A program made the translations under genes and the position numbers. Below, one piece after another: positions 1-8,159 of a stretch of 64,000 bases of DNA (the stretch's first letter is position 1; each line of letters begins with the position of its first letter). The notes beneath the pieces are model-generated. The model saw only the letters and a program-made list of their open reading frames with translations, was not told the origin of the DNA and made no database searches. This DNA comes from Poindextera sp036494815 (GTDB lineage Bacteria; Pseudomonadota; Alphaproteobacteria; Caulobacterales; Caulobacteraceae), in NCBI GenBank assembly GCA_036494815.1, contig DASXNV010000033.1:1-64000 (forward strand). The letters run 5' to 3'.

Positions 1-300
1 TCACACCTCAGTCGCCGTGGCTTTGCCCGCGATGTGCTTGGCGTAGGCCTCGCCAGCGCGAACGAACAGATCCGCCTTCGCATGCTGGATCGCCGCTATG
101 AATTTCACGGTGTCCGTCAGGGCGCTCGGATGCATTACCGCGCCGTCGGGCGCTCTCAGCAGGCGATCGCCGCATTGATGGTGATCCAGCGCAATGGCCG
201 CCATTTCATTGGGCGAGTAGTGCTGCGCCAGCAGCAGGGCTAGCCATTCCTCGGCGGCGAAAAGCCGGGCAGCCCCCTGTATCGGGTCAGGCTCTTGCAT
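1..300 (-). CDS. Hypothetical protein next to phage tail gene
   Basis: A 99-residue protein of unknown function, predicted mostly helical, without signal peptide or membrane segment. It begins 9 bases after the stop of the tape-measure-like gene on the same strand, so the two probably share a transcript and belong to the same phage-derived module. Its TGA stop lies exactly at the window edge. The last residues (GKATATEV) recur almost unchanged, on the opposite strand, in a broken reading frame near 1415-1438. I do not recognise a family; a phage accessory or tail-assembly role is only inferred from the neighbour. Confidence 0.6.
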   Translation of the reverse strand: MQEPDPIQGAARLFAAEEWLALLLAQHYSPNEMAAIALDHHQCGDRLLRAPDGAVMHPSALTDTVKFIAAIQHAKADLFVRAGEAYAKHIAGKATATEV

Positions 301-308
301 CAGTTCAC

Positions 309-1337
309 CTAGAAATGGCCGTCGCGGTGCAGGCCCTTGAGCAGGCGGGCGAGGTTGCGCTTGCGGGTCTCAAGGTTAGCGATCACGTCCGGATGGGCGG
401 TTCCGTTGATTGTGGTCGAAGCGTCGACCGTCGTGTGGTGGTGGTGGGTGACTCCCCCGCGAACGCCGTTCGCGCTCGACGCGGATATCAAGGCGGCGTT
501 GTCGCTCGCCGGAACAACCCGTTCGCCCTGGTGGATAAGGGCGATCATGTCCTGCGGAACGACGTCGATCCCTTTGGCGAAGCCTCCAACGCTGAAGGCC
601 GAGGCCGCCATCGCCATCGAAGCGCCGAATTCCGGCGCTGTTAGGTCCATGGGGAACGGCGCCCCTGCCATGGACGCAACCCCGGCAGATCCAGCCACTG
701 CGGCGTTGCTCGCAATCATGCCCTGGGCGGACATCGTCTGCTGGGTCTGACCCATGATCAGATTGACGATCAAATCCTCCGCCATCTTCTCGATCGCCGA
801 GATGACGGTGTCCTCGATGGCGTTTCCGATCTGCAGCAGCGCCTGGTGCCAGGTCTCGGTGCCGTTGACCAAGCCCTTCAGCATATTGCCGGTGGACTGC
901 ACCATCGGGTCGATATGGCTGTGCCAGGCCTGGGCGATCTGCTGGGCGCCGACTTTCTCCTGGTTGACCATCTGGTCGAGCAAGACCCGGTGATGGTTCG
1001 CCCATTGCTGGTCCGCCAACTTCTTGGCGTCGACCGCGTGGATATAAGCCGTCGAGCCCGCGCGTGCGCCGTTGATCTCGTCCTGCAACAGCCTGTCAGC
1101 GGCGGCATGTTCGGCGGCGTCGTCGGCGAGGTTCTGCTGCGCAGTCTGCCGGTGAATCGCCCCGATCTGGAGCTCGGCCTGGATCTTGGCTAACGGGTTA
1201 CCGGAATTCCCAGCCTTGTCGCGGATCGCACTTTCGGCCGATTTCGCGTCAGCCTCACGGATGGTCCTGGTTGTGGCCAGGTCGCTTTTCAGCCCCTCCA
1301 GCCCCGCCTGGGCGGCGGTGTGCTGGATCTCCTGCAT
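309..1337 (-). CDS. Phage tail tape measure-like protein, C-terminal type
   Basis: This 342-residue protein resembles the C-terminal part of phage tail tape measure proteins. Residues 1-150 are an Ala/Gln/Asp-rich helical, coiled-coil-like stretch. A central amphipathic part (about 150-200) is followed by an Ala/Gly/Met-rich segment and then a motif of the kind 'VPQDMIALIHQGERVVPA' that is common near the end of such proteins. True tape measure proteins are usually 700 residues or more, so this is a short version or the 3' part of a disrupted gene. No other tail, capsid or integrase gene is visible in the window, so it may be a prophage remnant or the edge of a module lying to the left. Confidence 0.6.
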   Translation of the reverse strand: MQEIQHTAAQAGLEGLKSDLATTRTIREADAKSAESAIRDKAGNSGNPLAKIQAELQIGAIHRQTAQQNLADDAAEHAAADRLLQDEINGARAGSTAYIHAVDAKKLADQQWANHHRVLLDQMVNQEKVGAQQIAQAWHSHIDPMVQSTGNMLKGLVNGTETWHQALLQIGNAIEDTVISAIEKMAEDLIVNLIMGQTQQTMSAQGMIASNAAVAGSAGVASMAGAPFPMDLTAPEFGASMAMAASAFSVGGFAKGIDVVPQDMIALIHQGERVVPASDNAALISASSANGVRGGVTHHHHTTVDASTTINGTAHPDVIANLETRKRNLARLLKGLHRDGHF

Positions 1338-1389
1338 CGTGTGCTCAGCCAGCGCTTCAATCAGCAGATGGCTCTGGTTGCCCGTGTTC

Positions 1390-1553
1390 TAAAGGCGTGG
1401 CGGGACCACGCTGGTGAGGCTACAGCGACTGAGGTGTATCCACCAGATGATTGGGCGAACGAAAGGCTTCGGGAATACGACGCGCCCTTCACAATACATT
1501 TCTTGGAGCGAGGCAACTATGAGCTGACCTACAAGCCTGGATATACGCCGTAG
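1390..1553 (+). pseudogene. C-terminal gene fragment sharing a tail with the phage-side protein
   Basis: The plus-strand frame ending at the TAG at 1551-1553 reads as plausible protein for about 50 codons, with a mixed, non-repetitive composition rich in Tyr, Glu and Asp. It has no convincing start, because the frame upstream runs into the antisense of the tape-measure gene. Codons around 1415-1438 encode GEATATEV, matching the end of the 99-residue protein at 1-300 with mostly third-position differences. I read it as the 3' remnant of a gene cut by insertion or inversion of phage DNA. Function unknown. Confidence 0.35.
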
Positions 1554-1927
1554 AAGCGGAGTTGACAGTGTGGGCTAGGCGGCCTTGCTGCCAAGGCCGT
1601 TGCGATGTCGGTCGTCAAATCTTTCGCCGCAATGTCGTCAGAAGCTCCTTCCTCTTCGCCAAGTTCGTGCAACCCGTTGCAATCGACGACCTAGGGGGGC
1701 CGCCGCCTGTGTGGGCCAGAAGCCCGTCTCGGCTATCGATTGTCGATGTCGCTTGGCGCAATCCAATAGGCGGGCTAATACCGCCTCGGGATGTGTGACA
1801 CATGGCTGCGACACATTCCGTGATCATGGTCGATCTAAGTATCTGTTTTCGTTGAATGGTGCCTTGGGCGGGTTCTTTTCCCTCCCGGCCTACCAATATA
1901 ACATTTTGATTATACAAGACTATTGTG
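1554..1927. other. Intergenic region, no gene seen
   Basis: About 370 bases without a credible gene. The part from about 1800 to 1925 is clearly more AT-rich than the surroundings. A perfect 13-base palindrome, ATGTGTGACACAT, lies at 1791-1803, with a partial repeat (GACACATT) just after it; it could be a regulator site, but no promoter can be assigned with confidence. Confidence 0.4.
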
Positions 1928-3367
1928 TCATTCCCCCGCGCGCCGGCCATGGGCCGTCGCGTCCGCTGGGGCTTTGCCGTCATAGATGATCCGTCCGCCA
2001 AGCACGGTGGCGGCCACCAAGTCGGCATCGGGCTGAGTCAGCACCTCGCACATCGGCGCTTTCAGCAGGCACAGGTCCGCTTCGGCGCCGGGCGCCACGC
2101 GCCGCCGGACGCGCCCGGGCGCGGCGGGCTCATCCACGTAAAGCGCCAGCGCCGCCCGGGCGCTCAGGCGCTCCGCCTCGCCCAGGCTGCGCCCGGCGAG
2201 GGTGCGCCGGCTCACCGCGGCGCGGATCGCCCGCCAGGGATCGGGCGACGCGTAGGGCGCGTCGGAACTCGCCGCCAGCGGCACATCGGCCGCGAGCAGC
2301 GAAGCGCTCCGATAGAGGTCCCCGTGCTCCGCCGGATCCACCTCCGCCAGATAGCGGTCGCCGCGCTCCAGCACGAAGGCCGGCTGGGTGACGACCGTAA
2401 GGCCAAGATTTCGGATCTGCGGGATCGCGGCCTCGGGAATGACGCCGCCATGCTCGATCCGGTCGCCCGGCCGGGCTCCCGCTATCTCGAAGGCGGCCAG
2501 CGCGGTCGCAAGTTCCCCGGCCGTAACGCAATGCACGGCCACTTGGCGAGCCCAATCGCGGGCCATGGCGATGCGGCCGGCGAAGTCTTCCAGGTCGGGC
2601 AGGTTATGATCATCCAGCAGAATTTTCACCGGCCCAACGGCCCAGGCCCCGTCCGGTGGCGGCGCCAGGGCGCCGCCGCTCATAAGGGTCAGTCGCTGCG
2701 GCAGGTCGCCGGCGCGCCAGGCGTCCGCCAACCGCCCGGCGGCGTCGGCGTCGGTGGTCACGCTGGCGTCGGTCAGGGCCGTCACGCCATAGGTCGCCAG
2801 CTGATGCCCAACCGGGGCCAGGGGCGGAACTTGGCTGCCGATGCGCGCCCGCAGCCAGGCGTCGCCCCGCCAGATCCGGCCGCTCATCCGGCCCTGGGCG
2901 TCACGCTCCACGCAGGCCGGCGGATCGTCCCCGCCCAGGCTTTCGAGCGCGCGGCTGTTCAGGATCCAGAGAGATCCGGTCTGATGCTGCACCCTCACTC
3001 GATGTCCTGGAGCCAGCCGGTCGAGGTCCAGGCGCGTGATCTCGCCAGCTATGCGTTCGTGATAGCCGACTGCGCGGATCCAGCCGCCACGAGGCCGGGC
3101 GCGGGCCGCGGCCGCAATGCGTTCGGCGAAATCTTTTGCCGAGGCGACGCCCTGCAGGTCGACGGAGTCCCGTTGAGCCGCCAGCCCTAGAATATGGATG
3201 TGATGATCGGCCAGGCCGGGGATCAGCGCGCCGCCACGGCCGTCCAACTCGTCGCCCCGCCCCACTAGGCGCGGGCCGATCTCGACAATGCGGCCAGCGT
3301 CGATACGCACATCCAACCTGGCGCGGCCGTCCACCTCCACATTCCGGATCAGGAGCGTATGGGTCAC
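1928..3367 (-). CDS. Amidohydrolase, YtcJ-like (Amidohydro_3 type)
   Basis: A 479-residue metal-dependent hydrolase of the amidohydrolase superfamily; the substrate cannot be told. The N-terminal beta-sandwich is followed by the HxH metal motif (HHIHI, about residue 60). Further ligand candidates are the His in 'VAVHC', the His in 'RIEHGG', and the Asp in 'SSDAPYASPDPW'. The true start is GTG at 3367; the reading frame upstream of this is a shadow of the preceding gene. The GTG overlaps the previous stop in the four bases GTGA, so translation is very probably coupled to the CoA-transferase gene. With its two upstream partners it likely acts in catabolism of an unidentified amide, ester or cyclic compound through CoA thioesters. 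Confidence 0.85.
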   Translation of the reverse strand: MTHTLLIRNVEVDGRARLDVRIDAGRIVEIGPRLVGRGDELDGRGGALIPGLADHHIHILGLAAQRDSVDLQGVASAKDFAERIAAAARARPRGGWIRAVGYHERIAGEITRLDLDRLAPGHRVRVQHQTGSLWILNSRALESLGGDDPPACVERDAQGRMSGRIWRGDAWLRARIGSQVPPLAPVGHQLATYGVTALTDASVTTDADAAGRLADAWRAGDLPQRLTLMSGGALAPPPDGAWAVGPVKILLDDHNLPDLEDFAGRIAMARDWARQVAVHCVTAGELATALAAFEIAGARPGDRIEHGGVIPEAAIPQIRNLGLTVVTQPAFVLERGDRYLAEVDPAEHGDLYRSASLLAADVPLAASSDAPYASPDPWRAIRAAVSRRTLAGRSLGEAERLSARAALALYVDEPAAPGRVRRRVAPGAEADLCLLKAPMCEVLTQPDADLVAATVLGGRIIYDGKAPADATAHGRRAGE

Positions 3368-4392
3368 GCCGGGCAGCCTTGCCGGCGCATCATTGCGGCG
3401 CCGGCCGCGCACCGGGCCAGCGCCGCGTCCACCACGACGCCGCCATTCTCCATCAAACCCCTGAGCGCGCCAATCGCAGCCGCCAGCCCGGTTACGGGAT
3501 CGGCCAGGGCGTCGCCAAGGAAGCGGGGGGCGCCATCCGAAGTCCAGCCCAGAAGGCCGCCCGCGGCGGCGGCGTCGTCCCCAAAGGCCACGCGCGCCGG
3601 ATCGCCCGAGGTCCAGCCATAGCCGGTGATCGCCACCCAGACGAGCCCGGGATTGGCGGCGAAGATGCTCGCCGGCGCCAGGCCCAGAGGCGCGAACGCC
3701 CGCGGCCGGGCGCTGGTGATCAGCACATCGGCGCCCAGAACCAGGTCCCTCAGGGCGGCCCGTTGCGCCGGATTCGAAAAATCCAGGCCCAGGTCCGACT
3801 TGCGCCCGTTCAGGCGGCGATGAAAGTCTGGCGTGGCTGTCCGGGTCGGATCGGGCCTGCCCAGGTCTTCGACCTTCGTCACCGCCGCCCCCATTTCCGC
3901 CAGCACCGCGCCGCACAGCGGCCCGGCCCAGAGGGTGGAGAGGTCGATCACCCGCAGCGGCCCATGGCGTGGGCTGGCGCATCGCGCGGCCATGCGCAGA
4001 AGCGGCGCCTCCAGCCGGTCACTGGCGATCTCGCCGACCGCCGCCACCGGCAGGCCCAGCAAGGCGGCCTGTTCCACGAGTTGATCCTTCGACCGCCCAC
4101 GCGCCAGGCGGCCAATTTGCAGCCAGGGCTCCTCGCCAAACGCCCCGCCCAGCCAGGCCGCCACAAGATCGCGGTCCTCGTCCCGCGCCAGGTTGACCGC
4201 AATCCAGCCGTCGGCGGCCTCGACCAGGCGGCAGGCCTGGTTTGGTGAGCTCAGCCCAGGCGGCGCCAATGTCAGATCACTGGCGCGGTCGGTGACCCGA
4301 AGATCCTGAACTTCGACGCGGCGCCCCAGCCCCTCCGTCAGGGTAGCGATTTCGGCCGCCAGGGCGCTCAGGGCGGGTGCGATCGGACTCAC
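3364..4392 (-). CDS. CaiB/BaiF-type CoA-transferase, apparently circularly permuted
   Basis: A 342-residue family III CoA-transferase homologue. In typical members the Rossmann half with 'LDLT...AGP...LA..GA.VIKVE' opens the protein. Here the equivalent ('VIDLSTLWAGPLCG' and 'AAVTKVE') appears only near residue 165. The small-domain signature ('DGWIAVNLARDEDRDLVAAW') and the stretch that normally lies near the C terminus ('KDQLVEQAALLGLPVAAV') come first. The protein ends where the N-terminal half of a normal member ends (DPVTGL..AIGAL). This order suggests circular permutation rather than truncation. The GTG start at 4392 overlaps the upstream stop as GTGA, and its own stop overlaps the next gene in the same way. 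Substrate unknown; the catalytic Asp cannot be placed with certainty. Confidence 0.75.
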   Translation of the reverse strand: MSPIAPALSALAAEIATLTEGLGRRVEVQDLRVTDRASDLTLAPPGLSSPNQACRLVEAADGWIAVNLARDEDRDLVAAWLGGAFGEEPWLQIGRLARGRSKDQLVEQAALLGLPVAAVGEIASDRLEAPLLRMAARCASPRHGPLRVIDLSTLWAGPLCGAVLAEMGAAVTKVEDLGRPDPTRTATPDFHRRLNGRKSDLGLDFSNPAQRAALRDLVLGADVLITSARPRAFAPLGLAPASIFAANPGLVWVAITGYGWTSGDPARVAFGDDAAAAGGLLGWTSDGAPRFLGDALADPVTGLAAAIGALRGLMENGGVVVDAALARCAAGAAMMRRQGCPA

Positions 4393-5420
4393 GCGGTCGG
4401 CTCCAGCGCGTCGATTAGCCCCCAGGCGAGGGCGGTTTCGCGATCGATATCCGCCCCTGAGATCGCCATGAAGCACGCTCGCCGCCGACCGATCCTGCGG
4501 GGTATGGAGGCTGTGCCGCCGGCGCCGGGAATAAGGCCCATGGACACCTCCGGCAGGCGAAAAAAGGCGCCCGGGCGCGCCGTCACCCGCCCCGCCGCCG
4601 CCGCGACCTCAACGCCCGCGCCGATACAGGCGCCGTGCGTCTTCGCCGTGATCCGGTCTCCCAGGTCATGGACCAGCCGAGCGGGCGAGCGCAGGCTGCG
4701 GATCAGATGGGCGCGCCCGACGTCGTCGGCGCGGCCGAATTCGTCAAGGTCCCCGCCCGCGCTGAAGGCAGCGCCTCGCCCGCCCAGCACCACCTGCGGC
4801 GCATCGGGGTGGGCGGCGGCGAATTCGAGCGCAGCCACCAGTTCGTCGCGCATGCGCGCGTCGAAAGCGTTGCGCGCCGCTGGGCGGTTCAATTCGATCG
4901 CGAGGATGTCGCCTTCAACGCTCACCTGGACCCGAGGATCGCCGCCTTCCGCCCGCTGCCGCGCCGGGTTAGACGCGCGCCAGGCCCGGAATCCTTGCGA
5001 GGCCAGCAGCATCGAATAGCCGAGGGATTCCAGCAGCAGGGCCTCCGCAAAGCCAAGCTTGAGCGTCATGCGCAGGATCTGGGCGGCAACCGCGGCCGCC
5101 ACGGGCTGGCGATCGACCTGGGTTCGCAACAGGCTGATGGTCGCTTCCAGATGCTCGGGCGCGACCCCGACCCAGGGCCGCGCCGCCGCCGGATCGCCGC
5201 ACAGTAGGATATCGTAGGCCTCAAGATCGCCCGGCGGGAGCCGGCCCGCGCGGCTCACGCCCACCCGGACAGCGCCAGCGGAGTTATTGGGGACGGTCAC
5301 AGACGGCCCGTCGAGGTCGGTCACCACAAGACCGGCGCCGCCGAGATCGACCAGGTCCAGGACGATCTGATCGGAGACGCCCTGATCGTTGGTCTGGCTG
5401 GCTGGCAGCTTGGCGCTCAT
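4389..5420 (-). CDS. Enoyl-CoA hydratase/isomerase-like protein with rearranged domain order
   Basis: A 343-residue crotonase-fold protein, first gene of the operon. The classical crotonase core starts late, near residue 170: 'LNRPAARNAFDARM', then the oxyanion-hole segments 'GRGAAFSAGGDLDEFG' and 'ACIGAGVEVAAAAG', then 'PEVSMGLIPGAGGT'. It stops right after 'ALAWGLIDALEP', where a normal crotonase would continue with about 60 residues of C-terminal helices. A helical segment of that kind ('AVAAQILRMTLKLGFAEALL' and onwards) is instead found at about residues 105-150, so the protein looks permuted. It probably acts on an acyl-CoA made by the neighbouring CoA-transferase. No promoter was identified in the 150 bases upstream. 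Confidence 0.75.
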   Translation of the reverse strand: MSAKLPASQTNDQGVSDQIVLDLVDLGGAGLVVTDLDGPSVTVPNNSAGAVRVGVSRAGRLPPGDLEAYDILLCGDPAAARPWVGVAPEHLEATISLLRTQVDRQPVAAAVAAQILRMTLKLGFAEALLLESLGYSMLLASQGFRAWRASNPARQRAEGGDPRVQVSVEGDILAIELNRPAARNAFDARMRDELVAALEFAAAHPDAPQVVLGGRGAAFSAGGDLDEFGRADDVGRAHLIRSLRSPARLVHDLGDRITAKTHGACIGAGVEVAAAAGRVTARPGAFFRLPEVSMGLIPGAGGTASIPRRIGRRRACFMAISGADIDRETALAWGLIDALEPTA

Positions 5421-5571
5421 CTCAGGCCAAAACGGCCTGCCCGTTTCGTCAATGGGCGACGCATCGTGAAACTCCCGGACCGCGGTCCGGGCGAGCGTAA
5501 CCCGGCGATGGCGTCGCTGGCGAGGCCGTCCGTCGATCCGCAGTCGCTATCGAGTTCGAGTTCCGCGCCAT

Positions 5572-6414
5572 TCAACCGCCCACCGCCTTCAGAAAGGCCG
5601 TGCGCTCCTTGCGGTCCGGAATTCGCGCCGCCAGCCGTTGGCACAGGTCTTCCCGGGACGCAGCCAGGGGGTGTTCGCGTTTCACCAGTTGCGCGGCGAT
5701 GGGGCCCAGATGGTGGGTCAGGGCGCGCACGATCTGCGCCAGCCCGGGCTCGTCCAGGTCCACCGGCGCCGCAACCCGGGGCGTGACGATCCGGTCGGCC
5801 GGCGACGGCTGCGTGAGCCAGCCGAGAAAGGCCTCCCGCTCGGTGGGCTCGGCCAGGCTCCTGGCCAGCTCGGCATAGAGCGCCGGCGTGGTCGCGGCGC
5901 GCGCCGCCGCCTGGCGCACCAGATGCGACGCAATCGGGCCGATGAAGCCGATCAGCCGCCGCTCGGCCTCGCCCAGAACCTCCGCCGGCAGGATCGGGGC
6001 AAACGACGCCTCGGGCGTCGGCGCCACCCCCGGCCCTGGCGCATCCCGGATCGCGGACAGGCATCGCCGCAGCGCCCCGTCATAGTCCTGCGTGGCGTCG
6101 ATGAACTGCATCCGCGTCATCCGCAGGGGCAGGATGCAGGGCTCCACCAGCACGGGGATGATGGCCTTGCCGCCGTCGATCGCCACCGACACCTCGTCGG
6201 CCACGTTGGGAGAGGCGGCCGAGCGCGGCGACAGGATCACGATGAAGCCCTGGCAGCCCCGCAGCGCCGTCTCCACAGCCCGGTCCCAATGCTGGCTGGG
6301 GCGGATGTCGTACTGGTCCACCCACACCGACACCCCCGCGGCGATCAGGTCGCCTGCGAAACGCAGCGCCAGCACCTCGTCCGCCCGCGCATAGCTGAGG
6401 AAATAGGTGGTCAT
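5572..6414 (-). CDS. TIR-domain protein with two C-terminal helical repeats
   Basis: A 280-residue soluble protein. Residues 1-120 form a TIR domain: the opening 'YFLSYARAD' strand, 'GVSVWVDQYDI', and 'FIVILSPRSAASPNVADEVS'. Glu74 in the last motif stands where the catalytic Glu of NAD-cleaving TIR domains is found. Residues about 150-210 and 220-280 are two copies of a short helical repeat with the pattern LxxxIGPIAxxLVxR...LxxxLAxxI..ExxxFL, which I associate with C termini of bacterial Ser/Thr kinases and cyclases. The gene follows the haem/HAMP membrane protein by 28 bases on the same strand, so they are probably one operon. NAD hydrolysis, signalling or a defence role are all possible; none is shown by the sequence. 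Confidence 0.8.
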   Translation of the reverse strand: MTTYFLSYARADEVLALRFAGDLIAAGVSVWVDQYDIRPSQHWDRAVETALRGCQGFIVILSPRSAASPNVADEVSVAIDGGKAIIPVLVEPCILPLRMTRMQFIDATQDYDGALRRCLSAIRDAPGPGVAPTPEASFAPILPAEVLGEAERRLIGFIGPIASHLVRQAAARAATTPALYAELARSLAEPTEREAFLGWLTQPSPADRIVTPRVAAPVDLDEPGLAQIVRALTHHLGPIAAQLVKREHPLAASREDLCQRLAARIPDRKERTAFLKAVGG

Positions 6415-6442
6415 GGCGACGCCCTGCCTCGCCGATCAGGCG

Positions 6443-7315
6443 TCATGGGTCGGACAACATGCGCAAGGCCTCCTGCAGGCTGCGCCTTAGCCGGTTGATC
6501 GAACTGGACAGGCGCGCGATCTGGTCGGTGCCCCTGCGCGCATATTCCGGCGCCGACAGATCGCCCATGCTCACCGCCTCGGCGGTCCTGGCCATCCGGT
6601 CGATGGGGCCGATCACCATCACGTCGAGCAACAGGTTCAGCAGCAGAAACAGCAGCAAAAACACGCCTACATATGGAACCAGGAACAACAGGCGCACCTG
6701 GTCCACCCGCGCCCTGGCCACCGACATGGGCACACTGACGATCTGGGCGCCGATGATGTCTCCCGCCTTCCAGCCAAACCCGTGATCGGGCCCATAGATC
6801 GCCACCATGGATTTCGGCGCCGCCCCTGGCGTCGAATGGCATTCCAGGCATGTTGCGCCATTGGTTAGCGGACGCGCCAGGGTCAGCGCCGGCCCAGTGG
6901 CCGTCTGGCGCACCAGGACGGTCTCGGTCTTGTCCGGGTGCGCCCGGAAATCATTGATGATATCGGCTTCCCAGTCGGTGGCCTGATCCTCCGGATTGGT
7001 GGGGTTGAGCGCCGCCTCGCGGTAGGCATAGTCGTTGAACCGCGTCCGTAGCACCGCGAACGACTTCTTGGCGGCATAGGCCGAGACCGCCTGGGGATGG
7101 AAGTGGTCCGCCAGATCCGCCCTAAGCAGGGGAGCGATCTCCTCGGCGGTGTATTTGCGCGAGCCAGCGGCGCTGGCCATCATGATGCTCGAGGTCCGCA
7201 GCACTTCGTCCTTGGCCAAGCCATCCAGCACCGGCGTGGCCGCCAGAGCGAATAGCCCCACGCCCGCCAGCGCCACCGCCAGCAACATCAGATTGAACTT
7301 GGCCCTCAGCCCCAC
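6443..7315 (-). CDS. Membrane haem sensor: Tll0287-like (DUF3365) domain plus HAMP
   Basis: A 290-residue bitopic membrane protein. An N-terminal transmembrane helix (about 8-32) precedes a periplasmic domain of the Tll0287/DUF3365 type, with a c-type haem motif CLECH at about residue 159 and a downstream PAS-like core. A second transmembrane helix (about 208-235) leads into a HAMP segment ending at residue 290, with no kinase, cyclase or methyl-accepting domain fused behind it. It therefore needs a partner for output; the downstream TIR protein, 28 bases away, is the obvious candidate. Redox, NO or O2 sensing is inferred from the haem only. Confidence 0.8.
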   Translation of the reverse strand: MGLRAKFNLMLLAVALAGVGLFALAATPVLDGLAKDEVLRTSSIMMASAAGSRKYTAEEIAPLLRADLADHFHPQAVSAYAAKKSFAVLRTRFNDYAYREAALNPTNPEDQATDWEADIINDFRAHPDKTETVLVRQTATGPALTLARPLTNGATCLECHSTPGAAPKSMVAIYGPDHGFGWKAGDIIGAQIVSVPMSVARARVDQVRLLFLVPYVGVFLLLFLLLNLLLDVMVIGPIDRMARTAEAVSMGDLSAPEYARRGTDQIARLSSSINRLRRSLQEALRMLSDP

Positions 7316-7796
7316 GCCGCCAACTCCTCAGCCAGGCGCTGTCACAGCAACCTGAAAAGCGCCCAGGCTTCGCCGGTCCCGGACCAGAATTTCGGGCATG
7401 AATAGGGGCGCGCATCAAGCGCTATATGGATTAAGGCGGCGGCCACCACATGGGGTCGATACTTAGGGGCTTTTGACGAAAAGCCGCGATGACAACGGCG
7501 CCCATCGTAGGATCCACGTCGTCCAGCTCAAAATCGTCGTTCTCGGGCGCGTCTTCCAGCCGCTCATACCCGGCCGCTGCGAACGGCAGGATTCGGCGTG
7601 GAAGGGGCGCTGCTGGCGGACGGCGAGTGCCCGCACGCGGCCTGGGAGGAGATCGCGATGCTTGAACGTCTATTGCCGCGTATTGCGCACGAAGCAGTCT
7701 GCTGATTTCTGAATGTTATCAGACGAATATATCGAATTGGGAACACGCGCGCTGGTGATGACCCCGTCAGGCGATATAATGTACAGGTCTCTCACA
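7316..7796. other. Intergenic region, AT-rich on its right side
   Basis: About 480 bases without a supported gene. The plus frame ending in TGA near 7701 reads sensibly for about 35 codons (from about 7590) but has no good start and no recognisable family; it may be a gene remnant. From about 7680 the base composition shifts to AT-rich, and this continues into the HTH gene, which suggests acquired DNA. Confidence 0.4.
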
Positions 7797-8117
7797 CTAT
7801 TCAGATACTATATGAGAAATATCAGCGGATAAGTTGATGTCTAATGCAAATAGCAAGCGTAGAAATGTCTGAAATTTCATATTACTCGTTTCTGAAAATA
7901 TTCGGTAGAGGTGCTCTCTGGAAATGCGAGTGTCACGAGCCAAGCGAGACATTCCATATTGCTGGGCGAGGGGCCATAGCGCGCCGATTACGCGGTCTGA
8001 CTGGCGGTATCGCAGGCCCTTCGTTATCTCATCAAGCGGTTGCAGCGTTAGAGGCCCGTGCCCCGCCCCATCACGACTAGGAATGGATGATCGCCGATCG
8101 GCTTTGTCAGCACTCAC
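7797..8117 (-). CDS. HigA-like HTH protein, orphan antitoxin type
   Basis: A 106-residue protein with a C-terminal helix-turn-helix of the addiction-module antidote class: 'MSRLARDTRISREHLYRIFS', then 'MKFQTFLRLLFALDINLSA'. Members of this family normally pair with a RelE/HigB-like toxin encoded directly upstream or downstream; none is seen on either side here, so it is an orphan. The gene is distinctly AT-rich compared with its neighbours, a sign of horizontal transfer. GTG at 8117 is the longest start, with a weak ribosome site; a later start before the HTH is possible. The first 30 residues are not conserved-looking. Confidence 0.65.
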   Translation of the reverse strand: MSADKADRRSSIPSRDGAGHGPLTLQPLDEITKGLRYRQSDRVIGALWPLAQQYGMSRLARDTRISREHLYRIFSETSNMKFQTFLRLLFALDINLSADISHIVSE

Positions 8118-8159
8118 GGCCGTGTCCGGCGACTGACGGGGTAAATTCGCGGGGATCTG

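Noticed and set aside
1615..2028. A 137-codon minus-strand frame spanning the gap and the end of the amidohydrolase gene
   Set aside because: It overlaps the real gene end out of frame, lacks a ribosome site and has no family-like content.
3368..3982. Upstream extension of the amidohydrolase frame
   Set aside because: It is antisense-free but out of frame with the CoA-transferase coding sequence, is Gly/Arg-rich shadow sequence, and the family N terminus begins at GTG 3367.
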